Shown here in pieces: positions 10,318 through 18,906 of a DNA stretch of 64,000 nt. Origin of the DNA: Pseudomonas kairouanensis (GTDB lineage Bacteria > Pseudomonadota > Gammaproteobacteria > Pseudomonadales > Pseudomonadaceae). Where the stretch lies: NCBI RefSeq assembly GCF_004682055.1, contig NZ_QUZU01000002.1:1-64000 (forward strand), read 5' to 3'. Numbering within the stretch: the first letter of the stretch is position 1; each line of letters opens with the position of its first letter. Under the pieces are notes generated by a model. It saw only the letters and a program-made list of their open reading frames with translations. It was not told the DNA's origin and did no database searches. The translations under genes and the position numbers were made by a program.

Positions 10318-10964
10318 TGCGAAAAATGAACGTTGTCATTGCCGACGACCACCCCATCGTCCTGGTGGGCGTGCGTGAAATCGTGCAGCGCGACTCACGC
10401 TATCACCTGGTGGGCGAGGCGGTCAGTTCCAGTCAGTTGATCGAACGGCTGCGGGCCCACCAGCCCCAGGTGTTGATCACCGATTTCAACATGCCCGGCG
10501 ACGACACCTATGGCGATGGCCTGAAGCTGATCGAGTACATTCTGCGTCACTTTCCAGGCACCCAGGTGCTGGTGCTGACCATGATCTCCAACACCCTGAT
10601 CCTCACACGCTTGCAAGAGTTGGGCGTGGCCGGCGTCATTCAGAAAAGCCATTTGCACGGTGAGATCGAAAAAGCCCTGAACGCGATCAGTGCCCAGCGC
10701 AGCTACCAACCGCCGGAGCCCGCGGCGACCTCCGTGGTAGGCAACTCGAACCAGGTGACGCAGCGCTTTCAGAGCTTGTCGCCCCGAGAGATCGAAGTGT
10801 TGCGTCTGTTTGTGACGGGCATGAGCGTCAGCGATATTGCCCGGCAATTGAGCCGCAGCAACAAGACGGTCAGTGCACAGAAAATCTCGGCCATGCGCAA
10901 ACTGGAGGTGGACAGTGACCAGGCGCTGCTGACCTATTGCATCGAGGCCCGGCAGTTCCAGTAA
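10317..10964 (+). CDS. rcsB: LuxR/NarL-type response regulator, RcsB/RocA1-like
   Basis: DNA-binding response regulator of 215 residues. The receiver has DDHP near the N-terminus and the acceptor in LITDFNMPG; the C-terminal helix-turn-helix reads LSPREIEVLRLFVTG...SRSNKTVSAQK, the LuxR/NarL type. AAGGA sits six bases before the ATG. It is the likely output of the phosphorelay and the likely activator of the adjacent fimbrial operon, as RcsB is for cupD in P. aeruginosa PA14 and RocA1 for cupC. Its stop codon (10962-10964) directly abuts the stop codon of the convergent fimbrial gene (10965), leaving no room for a terminator. Confidence 0.86.
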   Translation: MRKMNVVIADDHPIVLVGVREIVQRDSRYHLVGEAVSSSQLIERLRAHQPQVLITDFNMPGDDTYGDGLKLIEYILRHFPGTQVLVLTMISNTLILTRLQELGVAGVIQKSHLHGEIEKALNAISAQRSYQPPEPAATSVVGNSNQVTQRFQSLSPREIEVLRLFVTGMSVSDIARQLSRSNKTVSAQKISAMRKLEVDSDQALLTYCIEARQFQ

Positions 10965-11453
10965 TCAGCGGTAGGTGATTTGCATCAACAGCATGGCGTT
11001 GTAGCTGCCCGCTTCGGGCAGTGTCCCCACCGATACCGGCGTGACCTGCAAGGTCAGCTCCAGCGGCTGGTCGCTCACCGGCCACGTGCCGATGTCGCCC
11101 AGGCCCAAGTCGGCCTTGGCGTTTTTATTCAACAGCGCAAAACGTAGGCCCAGGGCTGGACGGCTGGTGAGCAGGGTGTGGGTGTCGACACTGCCCAAGC
11201 CTGCCGAGAGGGTCAGGCTGACCTGGCTGCCCGCCTGGCAATCGAACACCAGCGGCACCTCGGTGGCGACGGCACTGTTATCGGCCAATTGGCTGATGTT
11301 CACCGTGCCCAAGTCCACCTGTTGGGTGCTGGGAAAACGTGGCGAACACGGTGGGGCAATGAGCTTGCCGCTCACATCGATACGGGTTTCGTCCACTGGC
11401 TGCGCGGCCACTGCACTGCTCAGGGCCAGCAGCGTCCATAACAAGGCTTTCAT
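10965..11453 (-). CDS. Minor fimbrial subunit
   Basis: Predicted 162-residue secreted pilin-like protein, last gene of the fimbrial operon. The signal peptide is MKALLWTLLALSSAVAAQ. Two cysteines (IAPPCSPRF and LVFDCQAG) can form the single disulfide of type 1-type pilins, and the C-terminus MLLMQITYR carries the alternating hydrophobic pattern with penultimate Tyr that donor-strand exchange needs. The ATG at 11451-11453 overlaps the upstream stop codon as ATGA, implying coupled translation. A longer in-frame extension to 11615 lies inside the previous gene and is not used. The exact role (adaptor, terminator or tip) cannot be told. Confidence 0.82.
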   Translation of the reverse strand: MKALLWTLLALSSAVAAQPVDETRIDVSGKLIAPPCSPRFPSTQQVDLGTVNISQLADNSAVATEVPLVFDCQAGSQVSLTLSAGLGSVDTHTLLTSRPALGLRFALLNKNAKADLGLGDIGTWPVSDQPLELTLQVTPVSVGTLPEAGSYNAMLLMQITYR

Positions 11454-11920
11454 AGGTAGTTGATCGTCATGACCATGGACGAGCTGAACGCCCCCGGCGT
11501 TTGCACGCCCAGCGGGATCAGCTTGGCGTTGAGGCTGATATCCACGTTGCCGCTCAAGTTGCTGTAGGCCTTGGTTGAACCGTCGAGCGTCGCTGGCAGG
11601 TTGGTGTCGGCCCACAGCAGTGACACGCCGAGGGTGTCCATGCTGGTCTTGGCCACCGTGGCTGTGTGCGTGCCGCTATTGGCGCTGAAGCTCACGGTCA
11701 GGGACGAGTTCGCCGGGCACACCATGCGCACCGGTACCGGCCGGGTCGACGCGCTGGCCACCTGGTCGGTGCGCACCTCGCCGAATTCGGCGATCAAGGT
11801 GGTGCTGGTGCTCAGCACACAGGGCGGCCGGGTGAGGGTGCCGCGTACGGTGATGTTGACCGTATCGGCCGCCTGGGCGCTGGCGCCGAGCAGCAACAGG
11901 GCAAGCAGGGAAGCGTTCAT
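11450..11920 (-). CDS. Minor fimbrial subunit
   Basis: Predicted 156-residue fimbrial subunit with signal peptide MNASLLALLLLGASAQAAD, a pilin Cys pair (RPPCVLST and MVCPANS) and a C-terminal beta strand SMVMTINYL with penultimate Tyr. I chose the second of two in-frame ATGs (11918-11920), because GAGGA, which overlaps the upstream stop region, is then about seven bases away; with the first ATG the spacing would be one base. It sits between the two-domain subunit and the last subunit and is translationally coupled to the latter. It probably functions as an adaptor or minor pilin. Confidence 0.82.
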   Translation of the reverse strand: MNASLLALLLLGASAQAADTVNITVRGTLTRPPCVLSTSTTLIAEFGEVRTDQVASASTRPVPVRMVCPANSSLTVSFSANSGTHTATVAKTSMDTLGVSLLWADTNLPATLDGSTKAYSNLSGNVDISLNAKLIPLGVQTPGAFSSSMVMTINYL

Positions 11921-11930
11921 GGGCATGTCC

Positions 11931-12809
11931 TCAGCGGTAGTCGATGGTCAGGGTGTACTGGCTTTGGAATGCGCCGGCGGGGGATTGGCCGGGGGCGAGC
12001 TGCGGCTGGAAGCTCAGGTTAATGTTGTTGTTGCCCACCCCCATCTGCATGTAACGCGGGCTGCTGAAGTTCACCGGGTTGCGGGTGTCGGTCCATAGCG
12101 CCTGCATGTTCAGGCCGTTCAGCGTGGTGCGCGACACACCGGTGGTGGCGCTGACCACCGCCTGGCTGGGCGCCAGTGAAACCGTAGCCTGCACCGCAGA
12201 GCGGCAATTGACCGACACGCTGGTCGATTGCACCTGGTTGCTCAAATCGCCACTGCTGATGCTGCCGAACGACAGGTTGACGGCGCTGGGGGAGCTCAAG
12301 GTGCAGCCGGCAGCGGCGACGTTGTAAACAAACCATACCGTCTGGAACCACTCCGCATAGTTCGGGTACCCGTAAGACGTCACGCCCAACGAGACGAAGG
12401 CCGCGCGCCGTCCCGGCGTATCAGGTGCCTTTCCGCCGATGAAATAGGTGTAGGGGATCTGGGTGTTGATCGGCCGCCGCACACACGGCCCGCCCAGGCA
12501 GGCGCCGCTGTAGCTGCCCAGCGGAAGCTCTGGCAGGTAGTTTTTGTCGTAGAAATTCATGATGTACAACGTTGCCGGGTTTGTGCCGCTTTGCGGGGTG
12601 ATCGACACATTGAGTCGAGCGCTGTAGGGAAACGTGCGTTTGACCGTACAGGTGCCTTCGAGCGGCACTGCCATCTGCTCACCGGCGGTAAAGTCGTAGC
12701 CGTTAAGGTTGGTGCCAGCCACCCGGCATTCCAGGTTTCCTGCGATGAGCGCGTGGGCTTGAAGCGGCAGCAACAGGCCAAGCAGCAACAGGGTCTTGAG
12801 GTTCATCAC
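11931..12809 (-). CDS. Two-domain fimbrial subunit, candidate tip adhesin
   Basis: A 292-residue secreted protein, about twice pilin length. After the signal peptide (LLLLGLLLPLQAHA) comes a roughly 150-residue N-terminal region with several cysteines (LECRV, GTCTV, SGACLGGPC) and then a pilin-like C-terminal domain (AAGCTLSS ... VSVNCRS ... YTLTIDYR). A receptor-binding domain joined to a pilin domain is the standard plan of tip adhesins in chaperone-usher systems, so this is the best adhesin candidate; the ligand is unknown. The start is GTG 12807-12809, immediately after the usher stop codon, with AAGGA seven bases upstream; the next codon is ATG and could also serve. Confidence 0.78.
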   Translation of the reverse strand: MMNLKTLLLLGLLLPLQAHALIAGNLECRVAGTNLNGYDFTAGEQMAVPLEGTCTVKRTFPYSARLNVSITPQSGTNPATLYIMNFYDKNYLPELPLGSYSGACLGGPCVRRPINTQIPYTYFIGGKAPDTPGRRAAFVSLGVTSYGYPNYAEWFQTVWFVYNVAAAGCTLSSPSAVNLSFGSISSGDLSNQVQSTSVSVNCRSAVQATVSLAPSQAVVSATTGVSRTTLNGLNMQALWTDTRNPVNFSSPRYMQMGVGNNNINLSFQPQLAPGQSPAGAFQSQYTLTIDYR

Positions 12810-15386
12810 TTAGGAATCCTTGGCGCCCGACCCATCGGCCGCGCGCTCACATTGAATATTGAGTTGGGTAATTCCGCGTTCGGCGCGGTTGTCGTCTGCC
12901 AGTTGCAATTGGCGAGTGCACCATGGCTGGCCGTCCACGCTGATCACCAGCCTTGCGTGTTCGGGGACGCCGGTGAGATACGCACGGCCCTTGTCCGCCA
13001 CCAGGGTGTAGCCCAGGGCGCGGCCGTCCGGCGCGAACAGCTCGGCGCGGGCGGCGAAGGGCGCGGCTTCACCGTGGGTATCGAGGATGTGAAACAAAAT
13101 GCGCTTGCCGCGCCGGGTTTCGAAATCCGCCAGCACGAAGGCGCCACGATTGGGCACCACTTCCTGTACCAACTCGGCAATGTCGACGTCTTCGGGCATC
13201 GATTGGGTGTCCAGCGACACGCGATTCTTGCGATACGGCAGCGCCTGGGGCACCACGGTGTAGCCGTTGGCATTGGTGCGCACGCCGCGTTTGTTGGCGA
13301 TGCCCACATTGGCGGCGCCGGGGGTGGCCACAATCACGTTGGTTTCACCCAACGGTTGGCTGAACATCAGGTTGTTGTCGTAGGCCACCACCGAGCCTTC
13401 GATGCCCATGTCCAACTGGCGGCTGCCGGTCGACTCGCTATAGGCGCCATGCAGGATGGCGTTGGGCGCTTCATAACGGGCCGCAAAGGTGCCACCGATG
13501 CTGCGCTGGTTGGCGCTGACCTGTTGCGAGACGCCCGCGCTGTAGGCCAGGGTATCGTCTTCGAAGGCATTGCCACTGAGGGTGGCGGTACGTGAGGCCG
13601 AGCCGTTGGAGGTCTGGCTGGTGCTGGCGGTGACCCGCTGGCTGCGCGTGCCGCCCAGGGGCATGCTGATGTTCAGCGACAGCGTGCGGTTTTGCGTCTC
13701 GGCGCCCCGGTTCACACCAAGCCCCAGGGAGTACGTGATGCTGCCCGAACTCAGGGTGTAACCCACCTGCACCGAGGTGTCCGGCTTGGTTTTGTTCCAA
13801 TACGCGGTTTTGGAAACGTTGGCATACAGGCCGCCGTACTCGCCCAGTTGTTGGGACACGTTGGCGGTGAAGTTGCTTTTCATATGGCCGCTGCGGTAGT
13901 TGGCCAGGCCTGTGTCGTTGGTGCGACTGCTCAAGGCTTCATTGAACGAGTAGTAGCCGCCGGTGGAGTAGCGATAGCCGATCAGGCTGAAGTTGGTGTC
14001 GGTGGCCGTCAGGGATTTGGAATAACGAAACCGGAACGACTGGCCGCTGGCATTGCGTTTGTCCGTGCCCAGGGCCTGGCTGTTGGCGTGGGTCACGTCC
14101 AGGGAGATCGCGCCAAAGCCGGCGAAGTCCTGGGCGAACCCCAGCAGGCCGGCGTTGTAGCGGTCACTGAGCAGCGTACCGCCGAACACCGTGGTGCTGC
14201 CGGTAAGGCCACGGCGCAGGGACGCCTGGATGAAGGTTGGGGTTTCCTGCTCCGTGGTTGATTGCGCCGGGCGGTAGCGGCCGGCAAACACCGAGTAGCT
14301 CTGTTGGCCTTCGCGCAACATGTAGGGCACCGACGAGAACGACTGGGTATAGACCTGGCGCTCGCCGTCGGGGCCCTCCACGGTCACTTCGATATCGCCG
14401 TTGCTGGCGGTAGGGTACAGGTCGGCCAGGGCGAACGGCCCCGAGGGCACCCATTGCTCGTGGATCACGTAGCCACGCTGGCGAATGGTCACCCGCGAAC
14501 GGCCGTTGGCGATGCCGCGCACCACCGGGGCAAATTCCCGCGCCTGGTCGGGCAGCATGTCCAGGTCTGAAGCGATGCCCAGGCCGCGATAGGGGATGGC
14601 GTCGAACAGGTCGCCCTCGGTGGTGGAGTCGCCCAAGGTGGCGATCGCCATCATGTTGCCCATGTCGCGCTGGGCGTAGGTTTCCAGGGACTCCCACTGG
14701 CCGGTATCGCCGCTGCCTTTTTTCCAGGTGGAAAAGTTGCGCAAACGCCAGGCCCCGGCATTGACGCCGCTGCGCAGGCTGCCGAACTGGTCCTCGCGGC
14801 GCATGCCGTCAGACTCCGCTTGGCTACCGGAAAAGCTGTAGTTGGTGAACGCCACGTGCTCGCCCTGGCTCCACTGGCGGCGGCGCACTTCGAAGGGGAT
14901 GCTGCCCATGTAGGCCTGGGGGATTTCAATCGACAGGGTCTGGCGATTGAAGTCGTAGTCATAGCTCACCCCGACCAGGCCCTGGTCGAAGGCGACGCAG
15001 GTGGGGTCGGCATCGCTACGGTTTTGCAGGGCGTTTTCGGCCACGCCTTGTTCGCGAAAGAACTCGGCATCCAGGCACGGAAACAACCCGGTGGCCGATT
15101 GCTGCGCCGCGCCGCTGGCACGTACAAAGTGCAGGTCGCGTTTGTCCACAAACCGCTGGTTGATCGATACGTCCACTCGGTAAATCCCCGGCAACTGGCC
15201 TTCGCTCATGGCGGCCACTTGCTGCTGCACTGCGGCCGAACTCTGCCCTCCGCCGATCTCCAGGAACGACGCATCGAACTGGTAACCGGCCTGGGCAGGC
15301 GCCAGGTGCAAGGCGGTGGCGACCAGCAACGGGCAGCCGAACGCCTTCACGGCGCGTGGGCGCATGAGTGGGAATGAACGGGACAT
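12810..15386 (-). CDS. Fimbrial outer-membrane usher (FimD/PapC family)
   Basis: Outer-membrane assembly platform of 858 residues, the usual usher size. It has a long signal peptide (MSRSFPLMRPRAVKAFGCPLLVATALHLAPAQA), an N-terminal chaperone-subunit binding region starting YQFDASFLEIGGG, a beta-barrel with plug (IHEQWVPSGPFALADLYP and DIEVTVEGPDG are characteristic), and C-terminal domains ending with CTRQLQL and IQCERA, a Cys pair. AGGAA is placed five bases before the ATG. The gene lies between chaperone and adhesin candidate. Convincing by domain order and context; the usher clade was not determined. Confidence 0.92.
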   Translation of the reverse strand: MSRSFPLMRPRAVKAFGCPLLVATALHLAPAQAGYQFDASFLEIGGGQSSAAVQQQVAAMSEGQLPGIYRVDVSINQRFVDKRDLHFVRASGAAQQSATGLFPCLDAEFFREQGVAENALQNRSDADPTCVAFDQGLVGVSYDYDFNRQTLSIEIPQAYMGSIPFEVRRRQWSQGEHVAFTNYSFSGSQAESDGMRREDQFGSLRSGVNAGAWRLRNFSTWKKGSGDTGQWESLETYAQRDMGNMMAIATLGDSTTEGDLFDAIPYRGLGIASDLDMLPDQAREFAPVVRGIANGRSRVTIRQRGYVIHEQWVPSGPFALADLYPTASNGDIEVTVEGPDGERQVYTQSFSSVPYMLREGQQSYSVFAGRYRPAQSTTEQETPTFIQASLRRGLTGSTTVFGGTLLSDRYNAGLLGFAQDFAGFGAISLDVTHANSQALGTDKRNASGQSFRFRYSKSLTATDTNFSLIGYRYSTGGYYSFNEALSSRTNDTGLANYRSGHMKSNFTANVSQQLGEYGGLYANVSKTAYWNKTKPDTSVQVGYTLSSGSITYSLGLGVNRGAETQNRTLSLNISMPLGGTRSQRVTASTSQTSNGSASRTATLSGNAFEDDTLAYSAGVSQQVSANQRSIGGTFAARYEAPNAILHGAYSESTGSRQLDMGIEGSVVAYDNNLMFSQPLGETNVIVATPGAANVGIANKRGVRTNANGYTVVPQALPYRKNRVSLDTQSMPEDVDIAELVQEVVPNRGAFVLADFETRRGKRILFHILDTHGEAAPFAARAELFAPDGRALGYTLVADKGRAYLTGVPEHARLVISVDGQPWCTRQLQLADDNRAERGITQLNIQCERAADGSGAKDS

Positions 15387-15415
15387 GGGCGTTCCTGGAA
15401 GGTGGCGCGGGCGAA

Positions 15416-16114
15416 TCAGTTGAGGTGGATGAGCGGCGCTTCCACGGTGCTGCCGTAGTCATCGATGTAACTGAGGGCCAGTTCATCGCCGGCCTTGGCC
15501 TGGATCGGCAATTCCTTGTGTTCACCGGGATACAGCACATCCGGTGCCTGGGTGATCGGCTGGCCGTTGAGCTTGAGTTCGCTGACCACCACATGCAGCT
15601 TGGAGGCGTTGGTGAAGGCCAGTGCGCCTGCGTGGGCGTTCCACTTCACCTGCGCCACCGCATCCTTGAGCGAAGCCTTCAGGCCGGCCGGGCGGTAGAA
15701 CAGTTTGATGGTGGTCTTGAGGGCGATCTGCAACACGTTCTTGCCTTTCTGATCGTCGCTCATGGCCGGGATCGCCTTGACGTTCATCAGGAACAGGCTT
15801 TCGCGGTCCAGGGGCACCTGGGCTCCGCCGGTGAAGATGATGCGCAGGATGTTTTCCTTATTGGCATCAAGCCGGAACAGCGGAGGGGTGACGATAAAAC
15901 TGTCGACACTCTCGTCGTTACCGCTGCCGAAACGGCTGACCCAGGATTGCACCAGGTAGGGCGAGGTATCTTCACGATTACTGATGGTGAGGTTGGCTTC
16001 GTTGGCCGCGCCATCGTAGATCAGCCGCGTGGCGCCAACGGTCACGGCGGCATTGGCTGCGCCGCTGTGCCAGAGCGGCAACAGGGCGAGTAGAAAACAC
16101 AGTTTCAAACGCAT
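15416..16114 (-). CDS. Periplasmic fimbrial chaperone (PapD family)
   Basis: A 232-residue periplasmic chaperone that would hold subunits by donor-strand complementation and deliver them to the usher. After the signal peptide (MRLKLCFLLALLPLWHSGAANA) the N-terminal domain has VTVGATRLIYDG, which includes the conserved Arg, and LKTTIKLFYRP, which includes the conserved Lys and the FYRP motif; these two basic residues anchor the subunit C-terminus in PapD. I chose the ATG at 16112-16114 with AAGG eight bases upstream; an extension to 16153 lacks coding character and crosses the hairpin. It is the only chaperone in the operon. Confidence 0.92.
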   Translation of the reverse strand: MRLKLCFLLALLPLWHSGAANAAVTVGATRLIYDGAANEANLTISNREDTSPYLVQSWVSRFGSGNDESVDSFIVTPPLFRLDANKENILRIIFTGGAQVPLDRESLFLMNVKAIPAMSDDQKGKNVLQIALKTTIKLFYRPAGLKASLKDAVAQVKWNAHAGALAFTNASKLHVVVSELKLNGQPITQAPDVLYPGEHKELPIQAKAGDELALSYIDDYGSTVEAPLIHLN

Positions 16115-16132
16115 GGGGAAGACCTTTGAAGT

Positions 16133-16155
16133 CCGTGGGCCACGCGGGCCCACGG
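16133..16155 (-). promoter_or_regulatory. Intercistronic hairpin between major pilin and chaperone
   Basis: Perfect nine-pair inverted repeat CCGTGGGCC / GGCCCACGG with a five-base loop, in the 54-bp gap after the pilin stop. No U tract follows, so it looks like an mRNA-stabilising or partial-termination element that would raise pilin mRNA above that of the downstream assembly genes, a known arrangement in fimbrial operons. The function is inferred. Confidence 0.7.
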
Positions 16156-16168
16156 TGGTGACAAGTGC

Positions 16169-16744
16169 TTACTTGTAGGTGACGTCGAAGCTGGCCAGGG
16201 CATAGACCTCACCCGTGCCGATACCGGAGGTGGTGACTTCGTCGCCTTCGGGGCCGGAAGTGGTGTCGGCGATGGTGCGCACGTAGGCAGCGGTGAAGTT
16301 GAAGGTGTTGGACTGGATCCGCAGGTCGTAGTCAGCGGTTGCCGTGTTCAGGGGCAGTTTTTTGCCCGTGCGGCTGTCGGCGATCTGGATCGCTACGCCG
16401 CGTACCTGGTTTTGACCGGTCAGGCCCAGCAGGGTGGAGTCGTTGGCGTCCTGCTGGCCGCTGAAGGTGATCGCGACGTTTTTCTTGGTGGCGACGCTGC
16501 AGTTGTCCAGGCTGATGGTGAAGGATTTCTCCTTGGCAATGGAGCCCACCGCTGGCGCGAAGTCGGCAATGCGCACAGGGTCCAGGGTTACGGACTTGTT
16601 GGCGTCGCCGGTCTTGATGGTGCAGGCGTTATCGGTCACGGAACCGGTGAATTCGATCTGGCCGTCCGCCGCTTGTGCGCAGGTGGCCGTCATGACCCAG
16701 CAAGCACCGAAAGCGAGAGTGAATTTGCTCAGTTTGTTCAGCAT
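16169..16744 (-). CDS. Major fimbrial subunit (type 1-like pilin)
   Basis: First gene of the operon, 191 residues, signal peptide MLNKLSKFTLAFGACWVMTATCAQAAD, then FTGSVTDNACTIKT and LDNCSVAT, the paired cysteines of type 1-family major pilins, and the C-terminal strand ASFDVTYK with penultimate Tyr. AAGGG lies seven bases before the ATG. First position, the hairpin after its stop and its size all favour the role of main shaft subunit (CupA1/CupD1 counterpart). Expression is probably governed by the neighbouring phosphorelay and EAL regulator. Confidence 0.88.
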   Translation of the reverse strand: MLNKLSKFTLAFGACWVMTATCAQAADGQIEFTGSVTDNACTIKTGDANKSVTLDPVRIADFAPAVGSIAKEKSFTISLDNCSVATKKNVAITFSGQQDANDSTLLGLTGQNQVRGVAIQIADSRTGKKLPLNTATADYDLRIQSNTFNFTAAYVRTIADTTSGPEGDEVTTSGIGTGEVYALASFDVTYK

Positions 16745-17179
16745 TGCAATGCCCTTTTGAGGTGGAAGGTTGTCCGCTTACCCCTCTTGAGTAAGCCAAT
16801 CCATGGTGCATTGCCGCGTTTGCCAGGCCCATGAGACGGATCTTAAAAGCTGGCCAAGTGCTGCCGTCCGACCGGCGAGTCCATATCCGACGCCGGGCGT
16901 GATATTCTGCGCGCCATCTTGGTCTAGTCTCTTTCTGGTACGTACATCCGTATACGTTCCGGTCGGTCGCTGTCGCCCAGGTAGCTGAAGCCAATAATGA
17001 TAAGAAGTCAGCGCAGAAGGGACATAAAAGTGAGGTCGATACATCGGCCTTGTGTGCCCACCCTGCGGCCCTCAAGTGAATGTGCGAACCCCGCGCTGCG
17101 TTGCCTGGCGCAGCGTGATGACGGCGCGCGCATGATCTGGGGTAGTGGGGCGGATGGCGTTTTATCATAGGTGCTACTG
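16745..17179. other. Divergent intergenic region between fimbrial operon and mqo
   Basis: 435 bp without a credible gene. It must carry the promoter of the fimbrial operon (leftward) and of mqo (rightward). I see no convincing RcsB-type dyad by eye. Several short frames here are GC-poor and lack ribosome-binding sites. Confidence 0.6.
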
Positions 17180-18826
17180 ATGTTTAAAAAAGTAAACACT
17201 GCCTTGCTGGGGCTGGCTTTGTCGCTGGGGATCAGCTCCGTTCACGCGGAAGAGGCAAAGAAAGTCGATGTGCTGCTGATCGGCGGCGGCATCATGAGTG
17301 CAACCCTGGGTGTATGGCTCAATGAGCTGCAGCCGGACTGGTCGATGGAAATGGTCGAGCGCCTCGATGGCGTTGCCCAGGAAAGCTCCAACGGCTGGAA
17401 CAACGCGGGTACGGGTCACTCGGCGCTGGCTGAGCTGAACTACACCCCGGAAGACAAGAACGGCAACGTTGAGATCCCCAAAGCGGTCGAGATCAACGAA
17501 GCGTTCCAGATCTCCCGTCAGTTCTGGTCCTGGCAGGTCCGTCAGGGCGTGTTGAAGAACCCACGTTCGTTCATCAACTCCACGCCGCACATGAGCTTTG
17601 TGTGGGGCGATGACAACATCAAGTTCCTGAAAAAACGCTACGAAGCCCTGCAAGCCAGCCCGCTGTTCGCCGGTATGCAGTACTCCGAAGACCCGGCGCA
17701 GATCGCCAAGTGGGTGCCGCTGATGATGGAAGGGCGTGACCCGAACCAGAAAATCGCCGCCACCTGGTCGCCGATCGGTACCGACATGAACTTTGGCGAG
17801 ATCACCCGCCAGTTCGTCGCCCACCTGCAAACCACCCCTAAGTTCGACCTGAAACTGTCGAGCGAAGTGCAGGACATCACCAAGAACGCCGACGGTTCGT
17901 GGCGCGTAAGCTACAAAAACCTCAAAGACGGCACCAAGACCGAAACCGACGCCAAGTTCGTGTTCATCGGCGCGGGCGGCGGTGCACTGCACCTGCTGCA
18001 AAAGTCCGGCATTCCTGAAGCCAAGGAATACGCTGGCTTCCCGGTAGGTGGCTCGTTCCTCGTCACCGATAACCCGGCGATCGCCGAGCAGCACCTGGCC
18101 AAGGCCTACGGCAAGGCTTCGGTTGGCGCGCCACCGATGTCGGTTCCGCACCTGGACACCCGCGTGCTGGACGGCAAGCGTGTAATCCTGTTTGGCCCAT
18201 TCGCGACCTTCTCCACCAAGTTCCTCAAAGAAGGCTCGTACCTGGACCTGCTGACCAGCACCACCACCCACAACATCTGGCCAATGACCAAAGTCGGTAT
18301 TCGTGAATACCCACTGGTCGAGTACCTTGCCGGCCAACTGATGCTGTCGGATGACGACCGCTACAACGCCCTCAAAGAGTACTTCCCGAACGCCAAGAAA
18401 GAAGACTGGCGCTTGTGGCAAGCCGGTCAGCGCGTGCAGATCATCAAGCGTGACGAAGAGCAGGGCGGCGTCCTGAAACTCGGTACCGAAGTGGTCAGCT
18501 CCGCTGACAACAGCATTGCAGGCCTGTTGGGTGCATCGCCAGGCGCGTCCACCGCGGCTCCGATCATGCTGACCGTGCTGCAAAAGGTGTTCAAGGACAA
18601 GGTTGCGACCCCTGAGTGGCAGGCAAAACTGCACCAGATCGTACCGAGCTACGGCACCAAGCTGAACGACAGCCCGGAAGCGGTTGCCAAGGAATGGGCC
18701 TACACGGCCGAAGTCCTGCAACTGACCCCACCGCCTGCGATCCCGCAAATGGCTGCTCCAAAGCCGACCGAGGCTGCCAAGCCTGCGGCCGAGCCGAGCA
18801 AGCCAGCGTCTGACCTGGCGCTGTAA
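17180..18826 (+). CDS. mqo: Malate:quinone oxidoreductase with N-terminal signal-like segment
   Basis: FAD-dependent enzyme that oxidises malate to oxaloacetate and passes electrons to the quinone pool. The product is 548 residues: a hydrophobic signal-like start ([20 protein letters not shown]), the dinucleotide-binding [10 protein letters not shown], then the conserved Mqo core ([36 protein letters not shown]), and a Pro/Ala/Lys-rich C-terminal tail of about 35 residues. I chose the ATG at 17180, with AGGTG six bases upstream. The hydrophobic N-terminus is unlike the E. coli enzyme, a peripheral cytoplasmic-face protein. A strong terminator follows. Confidence 0.92.
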   Translation: MFKKVNTALLGLALSLGISSVHAEEAKKVDVLLIGGGIMSATLGVWLNELQPDWSMEMVERLDGVAQESSNGWNNAGTGHSALAELNYTPEDKNGNVEIPKAVEINEAFQISRQFWSWQVRQGVLKNPRSFINSTPHMSFVWGDDNIKFLKKRYEALQASPLFAGMQYSEDPAQIAKWVPLMMEGRDPNQKIAATWSPIGTDMNFGEITRQFVAHLQTTPKFDLKLSSEVQDITKNADGSWRVSYKNLKDGTKTETDAKFVFIGAGGGALHLLQKSGIPEAKEYAGFPVGGSFLVTDNPAIAEQHLAKAYGKASVGAPPMSVPHLDTRVLDGKRVILFGPFATFSTKFLKEGSYLDLLTSTTTHNIWPMTKVGIREYPLVEYLAGQLMLSDDDRYNALKEYFPNAKKEDWRLWQAGQRVQIIKRDEEQGGVLKLGTEVVSSADNSIAGLLGASPGASTAAPIMLTVLQKVFKDKVATPEWQAKLHQIVPSYGTKLNDSPEAVAKEWAYTAEVLQLTPPPAIPQMAAPKPTEAAKPAAEPSKPASDLAL

Positions 18827-18862
18827 GTATCGGCGGTGGTCCCAGGACCACGCTGAAACATC

Positions 18863-18899
18863 AAAGCCCGCTGATCGGTAACGGTCAGCGGGCTTTTTT
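18863..18899 (+). terminator. Rho-independent terminator of mqo
   Basis: Inverted repeat AAAGCCCGCTGA / TCAGCGGGCTTT with a ten-base loop and six consecutive T at the 3' side, 36 bases after the mqo stop. The opposite strand also has an A/T-rich flank, so it may serve the convergent reductase gene too. Confidence 0.9.
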
Positions 18900-18906
18900 G
18901 TGGTCG

